Below, piece after piece: positions 26,110 to 34,874 of a stretch of 64,000 bases of DNA. The position numbers and the translations under genes were made by a program. The stretch lies in assembly GCF_018130145.1 (NCBI RefSeq), contig NZ_JAFCMB010000013.1, positions 112,713 to 176,712 of the forward strand, read 5' to 3'. Numbering within the stretch: position 1 is the stretch's first letter; each line of letters opens with the position of its first letter. The DNA comes from Bradyrhizobium sp. AUGA SZCCT0176. Its GTDB lineage: Bacteria > Pseudomonadota > Alphaproteobacteria > Rhizobiales > Xanthobacteraceae. The notes beneath the pieces were generated by a model. The model worked only from the letters and a program-made list of their open reading frames with translations. It was not told where the DNA came from and did not search any database.

Positions 26110-27161
26110 CCTACATTGCAAAACCGAAATTCCACCATCCTGGCCTGCCGAAGAACGATCTCGGCTACACCCACCGGGACTACGAGGGCAAGATTTCGAC
26201 GCTGTGCGCCGGCTGCGGTCACGACTCGATCACCGCCTCGATCATCGAGGCCTGCTACGAGTTGTCGATCGAACCGCATCGCGTGGCCAAGATTTCCGGC
26301 ATCGGCTGCTCCTCGAAAACGCCGGACTATTTCCTCGGCAATTCGCACGGCTTCAACTCGGTGCACGGCCGCATGCCGTCGGTCCTGACCGGCGCCAACC
26401 TCGCCAACCGCGACCTGATCTATCTCGGCGTCTCCGGCGACGGCGATTCCGCCTCGATCGGCTTCGGCCAGTTCGCCCATTCGATCCGGCGCGGCGTCAA
26501 CATGACCTATATCGTCGAGAACAACGGCGTTTACGGTCTGACCAAGGGCCAGTTCTCGGCCACCGCCGACCGCGGCTCGAAATCCAAGAAGGGTGTGATG
26601 AACACCGACAACGCCATCGATCTGGTTGCGATCGCACTGCAGCTCGGCGCCAGCTTCGTGGCGCGCAGCTTCTCCGGCGACAAGACCCAGCTGGTGCCGC
26701 TGATCGCCGCCGCCATCCGTCACAAGGGCGCGTCATTCATCGACGTCATCAGCCCCTGCATCGCCTTCAACAACCACGCCGGCTCGACCAAGAGTTTTGA
26801 CTACGTCCGCGAACATAACGACGCGGTCAACCGCCTCGACGTCATCACCAGCCGTGACCCCATCACCGTCGATTATGCCCCGGGCTCGGTGCAGGTGGTG
26901 GAGCAGCACGACGGCACCAGGCTGGCGCTACGCAAGATCGACGCCGATTACGACGCCAATGACCGGCTGGCGGCGATGACCTTCCTGCAGAAGCACGCCG
27001 CCAAGGGCCAGGTGGTAACCGGCTTGCTCTATGTCGATCCCGACGCCGAAGACATGCACACCCATCTCGACACCGTCGAGACGCCGCTCAATACGCTGGA
27101 AGCCAAGGAATTGTGCCCGGGCTCGTCAGCGCTGGAAAAGATCAACGCCAGCCTGCGTTAG
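26106..27161 (+). CDS. korB: 2-oxoacid:ferredoxin oxidoreductase, beta (TPP-binding) subunit
   Basis: A 351-residue thiamin-diphosphate subunit. The cluster-binding CAGCGH motif is at residues 34-39, a cysteine at 68 (GIGCSSK) follows, and the TPP-Mg motif GDGDSASIG is at 111-119 with NNGVYGLTKGQ downstream. The ATG overlaps the stop of korA (ATGA). It completes the set with the flavoprotein and korA. About 50 bases at its 3' end recur at 28316-28365. Confidence 0.9.
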   Translation: MTYIAKPKFHHPGLPKNDLGYTHRDYEGKISTLCAGCGHDSITASIIEACYELSIEPHRVAKISGIGCSSKTPDYFLGNSHGFNSVHGRMPSVLTGANLANRDLIYLGVSGDGDSASIGFGQFAHSIRRGVNMTYIVENNGVYGLTKGQFSATADRGSKSKKGVMNTDNAIDLVAIALQLGASFVARSFSGDKTQLVPLIAAAIRHKGASFIDVISPCIAFNNHAGSTKSFDYVREHNDAVNRLDVITSRDPITVDYAPGSVQVVEQHDGTRLALRKIDADYDANDRLAAMTFLQKHAAKGQVVTGLLYVDPDAEDMHTHLDTVETPLNTLEAKELCPGSSALEKINASLR

Positions 27162-27220
27162 CGCATGCAGTCGTCAGGCTGCAACGTCGATGCATCCTGC
27201 GATATGAGCTTTAGCCTCGG

Positions 27221-27248
27221 AAGCAGGCATCGGTTGGCGTGCCTGCTT
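27221..27248 (+). terminator. Hairpin after korB
   Basis: AAGCAGGCA (27221-27229) and TGCCTGCTT (27240-27248) form a 9-base stem with a 10-base loop, 60 bases after the korB stop. No T run follows, so a plain intrinsic terminator is uncertain. Confidence 0.35.
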
Positions 27249-27395
27249 GCGTCCAAGCAGTCATCGCGGCCGCGCTGCCGACAATAAGCCCGACCGGATT
27301 CGTTATCCACGGAATCCGACGGGCGTGCTATGGCTGCTCGACCACGCGTCGATACACTTGCCGCCGTAAATTTTTATCATTCATAGTTGAGAGAT

Positions 27396-28262
27396 ATGAT
27401 GAGGCACAAACCTGCCGCGATTGCCGCGGCCCTGGCGGCAACGATCTTTTGGACCGTCGGCAGTGCAAGCGCAGCCCCCAAAAGCAAGCCGAACCAGATC
27501 AAGTACGAATATGTGTCGCCAAAGGACCCGGCACATCAGCCGATCCACGACCAAATGAAGCAGGGTCACGCACTCGAACACCTGCAGGAACTGCTTAGTC
27601 CACTCCGCCTTTCCTACCCGCTGACGCTGAAGGTCGCGGGTTGCGACGGCGCCGCAAACGCCTGGTACGACGATGAAGTCATCACCGTGTGTTACGAAAT
27701 GCTGGCGAACATCCTGAAGAGCGCGCCGCCGCAAGACCTTCCCGGCGGATTATCCCGGGCCGACACTGTGCTGGGCCCAATTCTCGCGGTGTTCCTGCAC
27801 GAGACCGCGCATGCGGTTTTCAACATGCTGCAAATACCCGTGCTCGGCCGCGAGGAAGATGCCGCCGATCAGTTCGCCGCCTACGTCATGCTTCGACTAA
27901 GCACGGACGAGGCCCGCAGAATGATCCTGGGCTCCGCCTATCATCATGCGATTCAGATGCCGGGACCGCATGTCACCGTTCCGATCCAATCGCTTTCAGG
28001 TGAGCATTCGACGCCGGCGCAGCGGACGTTCAACATTCTGTGCGTCGCCTATGGCGCAGACAAGACGTTGTTTGCCGACGTCGTCGAAAGGGGCTTCCTG
28101 CCCAAGGACCGGGCCGAGGTCTGCGCAAGGGAATACGATGACCTCAACTTTGCCATGACCAAGCTGATCAAGCCGCATATTGACCAGCGCCTTGCCGGAA
28201 AATTTCACGGAACCTGGGCACGAACCGTCAACGCCCGTCGCGCAAACCTGGCGCGTCGATAG
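27396..28262 (+). CDS. Exported DUF4344 family putative metallopeptidase
   Basis: A 288-residue protein with a signal peptide (residues 1 to about 27, ending ASA). The zinc protease motif is His135-Glu-Thr-Ala-His139 in FLHETAHAVF, followed by an EEDAADQFAAYVML segment that can supply the third ligand. These are the marks of the DUF4344 metallopeptidases common in Rhizobiales. ATG 27396 or the adjoining ATG 27399 is preferred over TTG 27387. It stands alone; its substrate is unknown. Confidence 0.82.
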   Translation: MMRHKPAAIAAALAATIFWTVGSASAAPKSKPNQIKYEYVSPKDPAHQPIHDQMKQGHALEHLQELLSPLRLSYPLTLKVAGCDGAANAWYDDEVITVCYEMLANILKSAPPQDLPGGLSRADTVLGPILAVFLHETAHAVFNMLQIPVLGREEDAADQFAAYVMLRLSTDEARRMILGSAYHHAIQMPGPHVTVPIQSLSGEHSTPAQRTFNILCVAYGADKTLFADVVERGFLPKDRAEVCAREYDDLNFAMTKLIKPHIDQRLAGKFHGTWARTVNARRANLARR

Positions 28263-28315
28263 GATTTGGGGACGCGGGAACAGCCGACACCTAACCCACC
28301 CCGCGGCCGACCAGC

Positions 28316-28365
28316 GAATTGTGCCTCGGCTCGTCAGCGCTGGAAAAGATCAACGCCGGCCTGCG
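28316..28365 (+). repeat. Partial duplication of the korB 3' end
   Basis: These 50 bases match 27108-27157, the last codons of korB, at 47 of 50 positions. The copy is on the same strand, has no korB upstream part and overlaps the 3' end of a small minus-strand gene. It looks like a scar of duplication or recombination. Confidence 0.75.
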
Positions 28366-28559
28366 GCAGAGCGGGACGTACGAAGAAAGGGTCTGCCGAG
28401 TGCACCCGACCTTATTGTGCGCGTCTCAATGCGGTTGCACTGGTAGCAACGGAAAACCTTGATGAGTGGCTTGGCCCCGATAGCGGGCAGCTTGCCTAAC
28501 AGCCGCATTTCGGCGTGGCACTTTTCGCAAACTCGGATTTCCCGTATTGGCTGACCCAT
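28350..28559 (-). CDS. Small zinc-ribbon protein
   Basis: A 69-residue protein with two CxxC pairs, CEKCH and CYQCN, about 26 residues apart (MGQPIREIRVCEKCHAEMRL ... KVFRCYQCNRIE), a classic zinc-ribbon spacing. Similar short proteins of unknown role are frequent in Bradyrhizobium. The conserved part ends near residue 48. The last 21 or so residues are Arg/Gly/Ser-rich and run into the korB-derived duplicate, so the original C terminus may have been replaced. No strong ribosome site precedes the ATG. Confidence 0.6.
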   Translation of the reverse strand: MGQPIREIRVCEKCHAEMRLLGKLPAIGAKPLIKVFRCYQCNRIETRTIRSGALGRPFLRTSRSAAGRR

Positions 28560-28629
28560 CTCGATAGGATGTGTACGAAACCAGTCGGAACAATGGAGTT
28601 TTGCTCCGTAAGACTACGGCAAAAGAAAA

Positions 28630-28652
28630 GCCGCCCTTTCCGAGAGGGCGGC
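28630..28652 (-). terminator. Intrinsic terminator, minus strand
   Basis: On the minus strand GCCGCCCT and AGGGCGGC form an 8-base GC stem with a 7-base loop, followed at once by TTTTCTTTT. This is a strong rho-independent terminator. The nearest minus-strand gene upstream is spoVR, ending 500 bases before at 29152, with a plus-strand gene lying between. Confidence 0.7.
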
Positions 28653-28724
28653 GATTAATGGAGTCTTAGGCTGGTCGTGCCGATGATCGACCCTCTTGTG
28701 AACGCTCAAGGAAGAGGTTCCACC

Positions 28725-29129
28725 GTGCTCAAGGACGGTACTTATGCGGCATGGTTCAAGACCCCGGTAAGCCAAGGCACTGGCATCGTCCATGTTGCAA
28801 ACGGCAGGATCTGGGGGCGCGACGGCGTCATGACCTACGAGGGGTCATGCGAAGTCGACGGAGACCGATTCACCGCAGTCGTCATCACAAGAAAACACAC
28901 CGACGGGCTGCCAACCGTATTTGGCGATGATCAGGAACTCGAGCTTAAGCTGCAGGGAACGTGCACCGGCAAGATAGCGACCTACATCGGAACGGCGGAA
29001 CAGTTCCCAGGCCTGCTCCTGGAGGGAACGCTCATTTACAACCAGCAGGCGCGCGCCCCGGAGGCGAGCGAGCCCATACCAGCATTCGATCCGCACAAAC
29101 TGCCGAAGTTGCCGACGCGCGGGCGCTGA
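28725..29129 (+). CDS. GrlR-like protein
   Basis: A 134-residue protein resembling the small beta-barrel protein GrlR, known as a negative regulator of type III secretion in attaching-effacing E. coli. Matching points are the LKDGTYAAWF start, GTGIVHVANGRIWG, MTYEGSCEVDGDRF and DQELELKLQGT. The GTG at 28725 is preferred because GGAAGAGG lies seven bases upstream and the family begins at this point; ATG 28683 or GTG 28677 would extend it by up to 16 residues. No type III secretion gene or GrlA partner is nearby, so the role is unknown. The C-terminal Pro-rich tail is not conserved. Confidence 0.6.
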   Translation: MLKDGTYAAWFKTPVSQGTGIVHVANGRIWGRDGVMTYEGSCEVDGDRFTAVVITRKHTDGLPTVFGDDQELELKLQGTCTGKIATYIGTAEQFPGLLLEGTLIYNQQARAPEASEPIPAFDPHKLPKLPTRGR

Positions 29130-29151
29130 TCGCTCGGGATCGCCGGAGTAG

Positions 29152-30690
29152 CTACGCCACCGCGGCCAGCCCGCGCGGGTTGGCGACGTATTCCTTCAGC
29201 ACCTTGCCGGTCGCGTCGACCTCGACCAGCGAGACGTTGTATGTCCAGAGGTCGGCGAGGTGCTGCAGCACGCGCTTGGCGTCGGTGTCATTGAGCTGCG
29301 CGCCGTTCAACACGGTATGGCGCAGCATCAAATGACGATCGCCGGCGAGATCGACATCGACGACTTCGATATTGGCATCGATGAAGCCGACATCGTACGT
29401 CCGCGACAGCGCGCGGCGCACGCGCCGATAGCCGCGCTCGTCGTGGATCGCATCGACCTTGATGCCGGCGGTCTCCGCCGGATCATCATGCAAATGGAAC
29501 ATGCGGAAGTGCCGCATCAGCCGCGGTGAGAGGAACTGGCTGATGAAGCTCTCGTCGCGGTAATTGGCCCAGACATCGCGGAGCACGCCCATCGTATCGC
29601 CCTTGCCGGCGATATCCGGGAACCATTCGCGATCCTCGTCCTCGGGATTGGTCACGATGCGCTCGATATCCTGCATCATCGCAAAACCGAGCGCGTAGGG
29701 GTTGAAGCCCGAGAAATATTTACTGTCGAAGTCGGGCTGGAATACGACGTTGGTATGCGACGACAGGAATTCGAGGAAATTGCCGTCGGAGAGCCGCCCC
29801 TGCAGGTGCAGCCGGTTCATGATGCGGTAATGAACGTAGGTCGCGGTGCCCTCGTTCATGACCTTGGTCTGGCTCTGCGGGTAAAAATACTGTGCGATGT
29901 GCCGCACGATTCGCAGCAGCTCGCGCTGCCAGGGCGCCAGGCGCGGCGCGGTCTTTTCCAGGAAGTACAGGATGTTTTCCTGCGGCAGGCCGAGCAGCGC
30001 GCGGCGGCGATCGGCGCTCAGCGTTGCCACGCTCTTGACCGGTCCGGTCGGAATGGTCCGCCACAAATCATTGAACACGCTTTCTTCGTGCTGGCGGCGG
30101 TACTGGGCCCGTTTCTCCTCGACGCGCAGGTCGGGCAGCTTCTTGCCGGGATAGCGGTTGATGCCATGCGACATCAGCGCGTGCGCTGCATCGAGCGTCT
30201 GCTCGACCGCCAACCGGCCGTGGCGATCCTCGCACTGCGCGACGTAGGTCTTGGCGAACTCGAGATAATCGAGAATGCCGTCGGCATCCGTCCATTGCTT
30301 GAACAGATAATTGTTCTTGAAGAAATGATTGTGGCCGAAGGCGGCGTGCGCGATCACCAGGGTCTGCATGGTCGCGGTGTTCTCCTCCATCAAATAGGAG
30401 ATGCACGGCGACGAGTTGATGACGATCTCATAGGCCAGGCCCATCAGGCCCTTGCGGTAGGACGCCTGCTGATAGGCGAAGTGCTTGCCGAACGACCAGT
30501 GCTTGTAGAACAAGGGCATGCCGACCGAGCAATAGGCGTCCAGCATCTGCTCGGCCGTGATCACCTCGATCTGGTTCGGATAGACGTTGAGCCCGAGTTC
30601 GGACTCCGCGATCTCCTCGCAGGCGTCGTGGATCCGCTGCAGCGTCGGGAAATCCCAATCGGCGCCCTGAAACAGCCGCTTGTCTGTCAT
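29152..30690 (-). CDS. SpoVR family protein (YcgB-like)
   Basis: A 512-residue cytoplasmic protein of the SpoVR family. Family blocks are WDFPTLQRIHDACEEIAES, the MPLFYKHWSFGKHFAYQ segment, NEGTATYVHYRIMNRLH and NPYALGFAMMQDIERI. SpoVR proteins usually travel with PrkA and a DUF444 protein and act in stress and stationary phase; their exact activity is not known. The start overlaps the DUF444 gene stop by 4 bases (ATGA). It is the last gene of the operon. Confidence 0.93.
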   Translation of the reverse strand: MTDKRLFQGADWDFPTLQRIHDACEEIAESELGLNVYPNQIEVITAEQMLDAYCSVGMPLFYKHWSFGKHFAYQQASYRKGLMGLAYEIVINSSPCISYLMEENTATMQTLVIAHAAFGHNHFFKNNYLFKQWTDADGILDYLEFAKTYVAQCEDRHGRLAVEQTLDAAHALMSHGINRYPGKKLPDLRVEEKRAQYRRQHEESVFNDLWRTIPTGPVKSVATLSADRRRALLGLPQENILYFLEKTAPRLAPWQRELLRIVRHIAQYFYPQSQTKVMNEGTATYVHYRIMNRLHLQGRLSDGNFLEFLSSHTNVVFQPDFDSKYFSGFNPYALGFAMMQDIERIVTNPEDEDREWFPDIAGKGDTMGVLRDVWANYRDESFISQFLSPRLMRHFRMFHLHDDPAETAGIKVDAIHDERGYRRVRRALSRTYDVGFIDANIEVVDVDLAGDRHLMLRHTVLNGAQLNDTDAKRVLQHLADLWTYNVSLVEVDATGKVLKEYVANPRGLAAVA

Positions 30691-31967
30691 GGTGCCCTTT
30701 CCTGTCTTACACGGCGCTGGAAGAGATCGTGAAACACCGGGAAGATTTCGCTGCGCTCGCAGACCTTGCGCATCGACAGCGGCGCGCCGGCGAGGCGCAG
30801 GCGCTCATACAGCGTCCATAGCGACGAATCCGGCATCTCGAAGGTCAGGCCGGCATCCTGGCCGACCTCGAGATAGGCAAAAAACTGGCTGACCGGCAGA
30901 ATCTTCTCGGTCAGCAGCCGGCCCGCCACCTCGCCGTCGGACGTGGAATTGTCGCCATCGGAAGCCTGCGCGGCGTAGATATTCCAGTCCGCCGGGCGGA
31001 ACCGCGAACGCACGATCTCGTGCATTTCCTGCAGTGCACTCGACACCAGCGTGCCGCCCGATGCCGGGCCATGGAAGAATGTATCCTCGTCGACCTCTTC
31101 GGCGCGGTCGGTATGGCGGATAAAGACGATCTCAACATGGCGATAGCGCCGCTTCAGGAAGACATAGAGCAGCGTGTAGAAGCGCTTGGCGAGATCCTTC
31201 ATGTGCTCGGTCATCGAGCCCGAGACGTCCATCAGGCAGAACATCACGGCCTGGGCTATCGGCTTCGGCGTGGTCTCGAACCGCCGATATCGGATGTCGA
31301 TCGGATCGATGAACGGGATCCGCTTGGCCTTGGCTTTCAGGGCTTCGATCTCGGCCAGCAGTTCGGCGCGGCGCGCCTCGTCGCCGCAAATCAGCAGCTC
31401 AGCTTCGAGGGCCGCGATCTCTTCCGGCTTCGGCCGCCGCAATGCCACCCGCCGCGCCATCGCGCGGCTCACGGTACGGGGAATGGAAATATTCGCCGGC
31501 GAACCTGATGTCGCATAACCGGCGCGGCGGATTCCTTCGCTCTCCACCTCGGCAAGCTTGCGCTTGGCGAGATCAGGCAATTCGAGATCGTCCAGGAACA
31601 GGTCGACGAATTCCTCGCGGCTGAGAACGAAGCGGAACGCGTCTTCGCTGTCGCCTTCACCCGCGCCGCCGGCCTTGCCGCCCGAGCCGCCCGAGCGCGG
31701 CAGCATGTCGCCTTCGATGAACTTCTTGTTTCCGGGAAGCACCATGTCGCGGGTGCCGCCTTCACGGCGGAACCGCGGCTCGTCCATGCCGTCGAGCGGT
31801 ATGCTGACCACGCCGCCTTCCAGGACATCCTTGATGTCCCGGTCGTGCGAGGTCTTCTTGACCGCCTGCTGAACCAGCGCCTTCGCCCGGCGCAGGAACC
31901 GCTGACGGTTCTCGAGACTCTTGCTGCCCGGATTCAGCCGCCGGTCAACGATGTGAATAGCAACCAC
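30687..31967 (-). CDS. yeaH: DUF444 family protein (YeaH-like) with VWA-type domain
   Basis: A 426-residue protein of the YeaH/DUF444 family. The N terminus (IVDRRLNPGSKSLENRQRFL) and the Gly-rich linker around residues 90-105 are typical. The C-terminal half has a von Willebrand A-like metal site, LMDVSGSM, near residue 250. The start is GTG at 31967, with GAGG about ten bases upstream. It lies 12 bases downstream of prkA and overlaps spoVR. In E. coli yeaG-yeaH are co-transcribed and induced by stress. Confidence 0.92.
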   Translation of the reverse strand: MVAIHIVDRRLNPGSKSLENRQRFLRRAKALVQQAVKKTSHDRDIKDVLEGGVVSIPLDGMDEPRFRREGGTRDMVLPGNKKFIEGDMLPRSGGSGGKAGGAGEGDSEDAFRFVLSREEFVDLFLDDLELPDLAKRKLAEVESEGIRRAGYATSGSPANISIPRTVSRAMARRVALRRPKPEEIAALEAELLICGDEARRAELLAEIEALKAKAKRIPFIDPIDIRYRRFETTPKPIAQAVMFCLMDVSGSMTEHMKDLAKRFYTLLYVFLKRRYRHVEIVFIRHTDRAEEVDEDTFFHGPASGGTLVSSALQEMHEIVRSRFRPADWNIYAAQASDGDNSTSDGEVAGRLLTEKILPVSQFFAYLEVGQDAGLTFEMPDSSLWTLYERLRLAGAPLSMRKVCERSEIFPVFHDLFQRRVRQERAP

Positions 31968-31979
31968 TTCGCATCCGCC

Positions 31980-33923
31980 TCAGCCGGCTTGCTTCACGCG
32001 CATGTACCATTCGACGAGCCGGCGGACCTGCCGTTCGGTGTAACCGCGGTCCACCATCCGCGCGACGAAATCGTCGTGCTTCTTCTCAGTTTCGCCGTCC
32101 TTTTTCGAGCCGAACGAAATGACGGGCAGCAGATCTTCCACTTGCGAGAATATCCGCTTTTCGATCACCTCGCGAACCTTTTCATAGCTGGTCCAGCCCG
32201 GATTCTTGCCGCCGTTCTGGGCCCGCGACCGCAGCGAGAACTTCACGACCTCGTTACGGAAGTCCTTCGGGTTGGCGATGCCCGCAGGTTTCTCGATCTT
32301 GGTCAGCTCCTGATTGAGCAATTCACGATCGAGCAATTGTCCGGTGTCGGGATCCTTGAAGTCCTGATCTTCGATCCAGGCGTCGGCGTAATCCACGTAA
32401 CGGTCGAACAGGTTCTGGCCATAATCCGAATAGGATTCGAGATAGGCTTTCTGAATCTCGTTTCCGATGAACTCGGCATATCGCGGCACCAGTTCGGCCT
32501 TGATGAATTCGAGGTAACGCTTTTCGGTCTCATCAGGGAGCTGCTCGCGACGGATCGACTGTTCCAGCGCATACATCAGGTGAACGGCATCCGCGCCGAC
32601 CTCCGACGTATCGTGATTGTAGGTTGCGGCGAGCACCTTGAACGCGAAGCGGGTCGAGACGCCGTCCATGCCTTCGTCGACACCGGCGGCATCCTTGTAT
32701 TCCTGGACGCTGCGGGCCTTGGGATCGGACTCTTTCAGGCTTTCGCCGTCATAGACCCGCATCTTTGCAAACACGGTGGAGTTTTCGTGACGGCGCAGCC
32801 GCGACATCACCGAGAAGCGCGCCAGCGTCTCCAGCGTCGACGGCGCGCAGGGCGCGGCGGCGAGTTCAGAGCCCTGGATCAGCTTCTCGTAGATCTTCTG
32901 TTCTTCGGTGACGCGCAGGCAATACGGCACCTTGATGACGCAAATGCGGTCGATGAAGGCTTCGTTGTTCTTGTTGGTCTTGAAGCTCTGCCATTCGGAC
33001 TCGTTGGAGTGCGCAAGAATGACACCGGTAAAGGGGATCGCACCGATGTTTTCGGTTCCGATGTAATTCCCTTCCTGCGTCGCCGTCAGCAGCGGATGCA
33101 GCATCTTGATCGGCGCCTTGAACATCTCGACGAATTCGAGGATGCCCTGGTTGGCGCGGTTCAAGCCGCCGGAATAGCTGTAGGCGTCGGGGTCGTTCTG
33201 GGCAAAGGTTTCCAGCTTGCGGATGTCGACCTTGCCGACCAGCGAGGAGATGTCCTGGTTGTTTTCATCACCCGGCTCGGTCTTGGCGACCGCGATCTGC
33301 CGCAGCCGCGACGGCTGGATCTTGGCGACACGGAATTGCGAGATGTCGCCGCCGAACGATTCGAGCCGCTTGTAGCACCACGGGCTCATCAAGCCGTTGA
33401 GGCGGCGGCGCGGAATGCCGTATTTTTCCTCGAGCATCGGCCCGAGTGTTTCCGGGTCAAACAGGCTGAGCGGGCTTTCAAAGACGGGACTGAGTTCGTC
33501 GCCGGCCTTCAAGACATAAATGGGGTGAACCTCCATCAACGCCTTCAGGCGTTCGGCGAGCGATGACTTGCCGCCGCCGACGGGCCCGAGCAGATAGAGG
33601 ATCTGCTTGCGCTCTTCGAGGCCTTGAGCCGCGTGCCGGAAGAATCCGACGATGCGCTCGATCGTTTCCTCCATGCCATAGAAGCCGGCAAAGGCCGGAT
33701 AGGTGCGCATGGTGCGGTTCAAAAAAATACGGCCAAGGCGTTGGTCCCTGGCCGTGTCGATCATCTGAGGTTCGCCAATTGCCGCGAGCAACCGTTCGGC
33801 CGCATTCGCATATTTAAGTGGATCGCTTCGACACGATTCCAGATAGTCCGCCATCGACATGTCGCTCTGACTTCTGGCTTCGAAGGAGCGAGCAAACGCG
33901 TTGAACAGAGAATCGTTGTACAT
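31980..33923 (-). CDS. prkA: PrkA family AAA+ / serine protein kinase (YeaG-like)
   Basis: A 647-residue protein. Residues about 15-400 are the PrkA AAA+ domain with Walker A GPVGGGKS at 113-120, and the C-terminal third is the PrkA kinase-like domain. Other conserved parts are FFRHAAQGLEERKQILYLLG and IPFTGVILAHSNESEW. In E. coli and Bacillus the homologue acts in starvation and stationary phase; both kinase and protease activities have been reported for the family. AGGAG lies eight bases before the ATG. It is the first gene of the operon and is preceded by a clear EcfG-type promoter. Confidence 0.95.
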   Translation of the reverse strand: MYNDSLFNAFARSFEARSQSDMSMADYLESCRSDPLKYANAAERLLAAIGEPQMIDTARDQRLGRIFLNRTMRTYPAFAGFYGMEETIERIVGFFRHAAQGLEERKQILYLLGPVGGGKSSLAERLKALMEVHPIYVLKAGDELSPVFESPLSLFDPETLGPMLEEKYGIPRRRLNGLMSPWCYKRLESFGGDISQFRVAKIQPSRLRQIAVAKTEPGDENNQDISSLVGKVDIRKLETFAQNDPDAYSYSGGLNRANQGILEFVEMFKAPIKMLHPLLTATQEGNYIGTENIGAIPFTGVILAHSNESEWQSFKTNKNNEAFIDRICVIKVPYCLRVTEEQKIYEKLIQGSELAAAPCAPSTLETLARFSVMSRLRRHENSTVFAKMRVYDGESLKESDPKARSVQEYKDAAGVDEGMDGVSTRFAFKVLAATYNHDTSEVGADAVHLMYALEQSIRREQLPDETEKRYLEFIKAELVPRYAEFIGNEIQKAYLESYSDYGQNLFDRYVDYADAWIEDQDFKDPDTGQLLDRELLNQELTKIEKPAGIANPKDFRNEVVKFSLRSRAQNGGKNPGWTSYEKVREVIEKRIFSQVEDLLPVISFGSKKDGETEKKHDDFVARMVDRGYTERQVRRLVEWYMRVKQAG

Positions 33924-33950
33924 AGATTCATCTCCTCATGGTTCAGCTAT

Positions 33951-33976
33951 AACGTAGGATGCGCTGGCCAAGTTCC
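33951..33976 (-). promoter_or_regulatory. EcfG (general stress sigma factor) promoter of prkA-yeaH-spoVR
   Basis: On the minus strand GGAAC (33976-33972) is followed by 17 bases and CGTT (33954-33951), a full match to the alphaproteobacterial EcfG consensus GGAAC-N16/17-CGTT. The -10 element lies 28 bases before the prkA ATG, which leaves a short leader with the AGGAG site. Confidence 0.75.
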
Positions 33977-34874
33977 AAGCCCCGGCAAGCCTCCTGCGTA
34001 CCCAATCGCGAATCACCAACAGCAGATGTGATATCTGACACGCGACTGACTCCCTCACGCAATGCAATAGTCATGCTAAACGACTCGGGAGCTCAAGAAT
34101 GTACTGGAATCCACTGAATCTGTAACCGGAGTGCAACATGCGGCATCCGGAGAAGTACTGGTTTTTCAGGTAGATGAACGAACCTGCAGAATTCGTGCGG
34201 TTGAACACGCGCCGCCGCAATGCTTGTCGATTCATTAATGCACGCCGCGCGCGGCGTCCGTTCAGCGCGTTGGACCATAACGGGCGATCGGAAATCCAGA
34301 TCACTCCAGGCTGCGTCATCCTCGGCAGATCATCTCTCTGTTCGGTGTCGTTCGACGAATCCAAACGCGCGAATTCCGCTTCTCGGGCTTATGCCACTCA
34401 CCACGACGGGTGACGTTTGCGTTCTCGTCGGCATGAACGCCGTCACGGCGGCGTTCATTGCGACTGTAATCAAGTCCCGAACGCGGCGAACCGATACAAG
34501 AGGCTCGCGCGCTAGTACTTTTGGATTAGTCCGGCGCAACCAATTCGCCGGTCCTCCTGAGTGCGGCGCAAAAACGAAACCCGCGCTGCGTCCAATTGGG
34601 TCAGGCGTGCTCCAGGTCATGGTCCGAATTGGACACCGGCCGGGATTTATTGTGCAAGGCACAATGCGGGCAAATCATGGGGCGCGAATGGGCGCGTCGC
34701 TCAATATTTAGGCAAGCGGCTGCCAGCAGCACGGTTTTCCCGCCAACTGCCTGAAATTGAACGCAGCCGCGGCCGCCTGCGACCAATCAACAGATCGAAG
34801 CCGAACCTTGGCGGCGCCTGGCGCCGCACCGCTTCCGTGCGGACGGTCGGTGTGTCACGCATTTAGGGACGATC
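33977..34874. other. About 900-base gene-poor stretch
   Basis: No gene could be supported. Base composition appears lower in GC than the flanks around 34,060-34,230. There are short open frames on both strands (such as 34174-34413 plus and 34071-34364 minus) without family resemblance. A hairpin, ATGAACGCCG (34433-34442) with CGGCGTTCAT (34449-34458), is the only clear structure. It could be decayed sequence or hold regulatory RNA. Confidence 0.5.

Noticed and set aside
31845..33566. 573-codon plus-strand frame opposite prkA
   Set aside because: prkA on the other strand has Walker A and full-length family identity; this frame is its shadow.
34601..34786. Small minus-strand frame with a CPHC motif
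   Set aside because: Only one CxxC pair, no ribosome site and no recognised family; not enough to call a gene.
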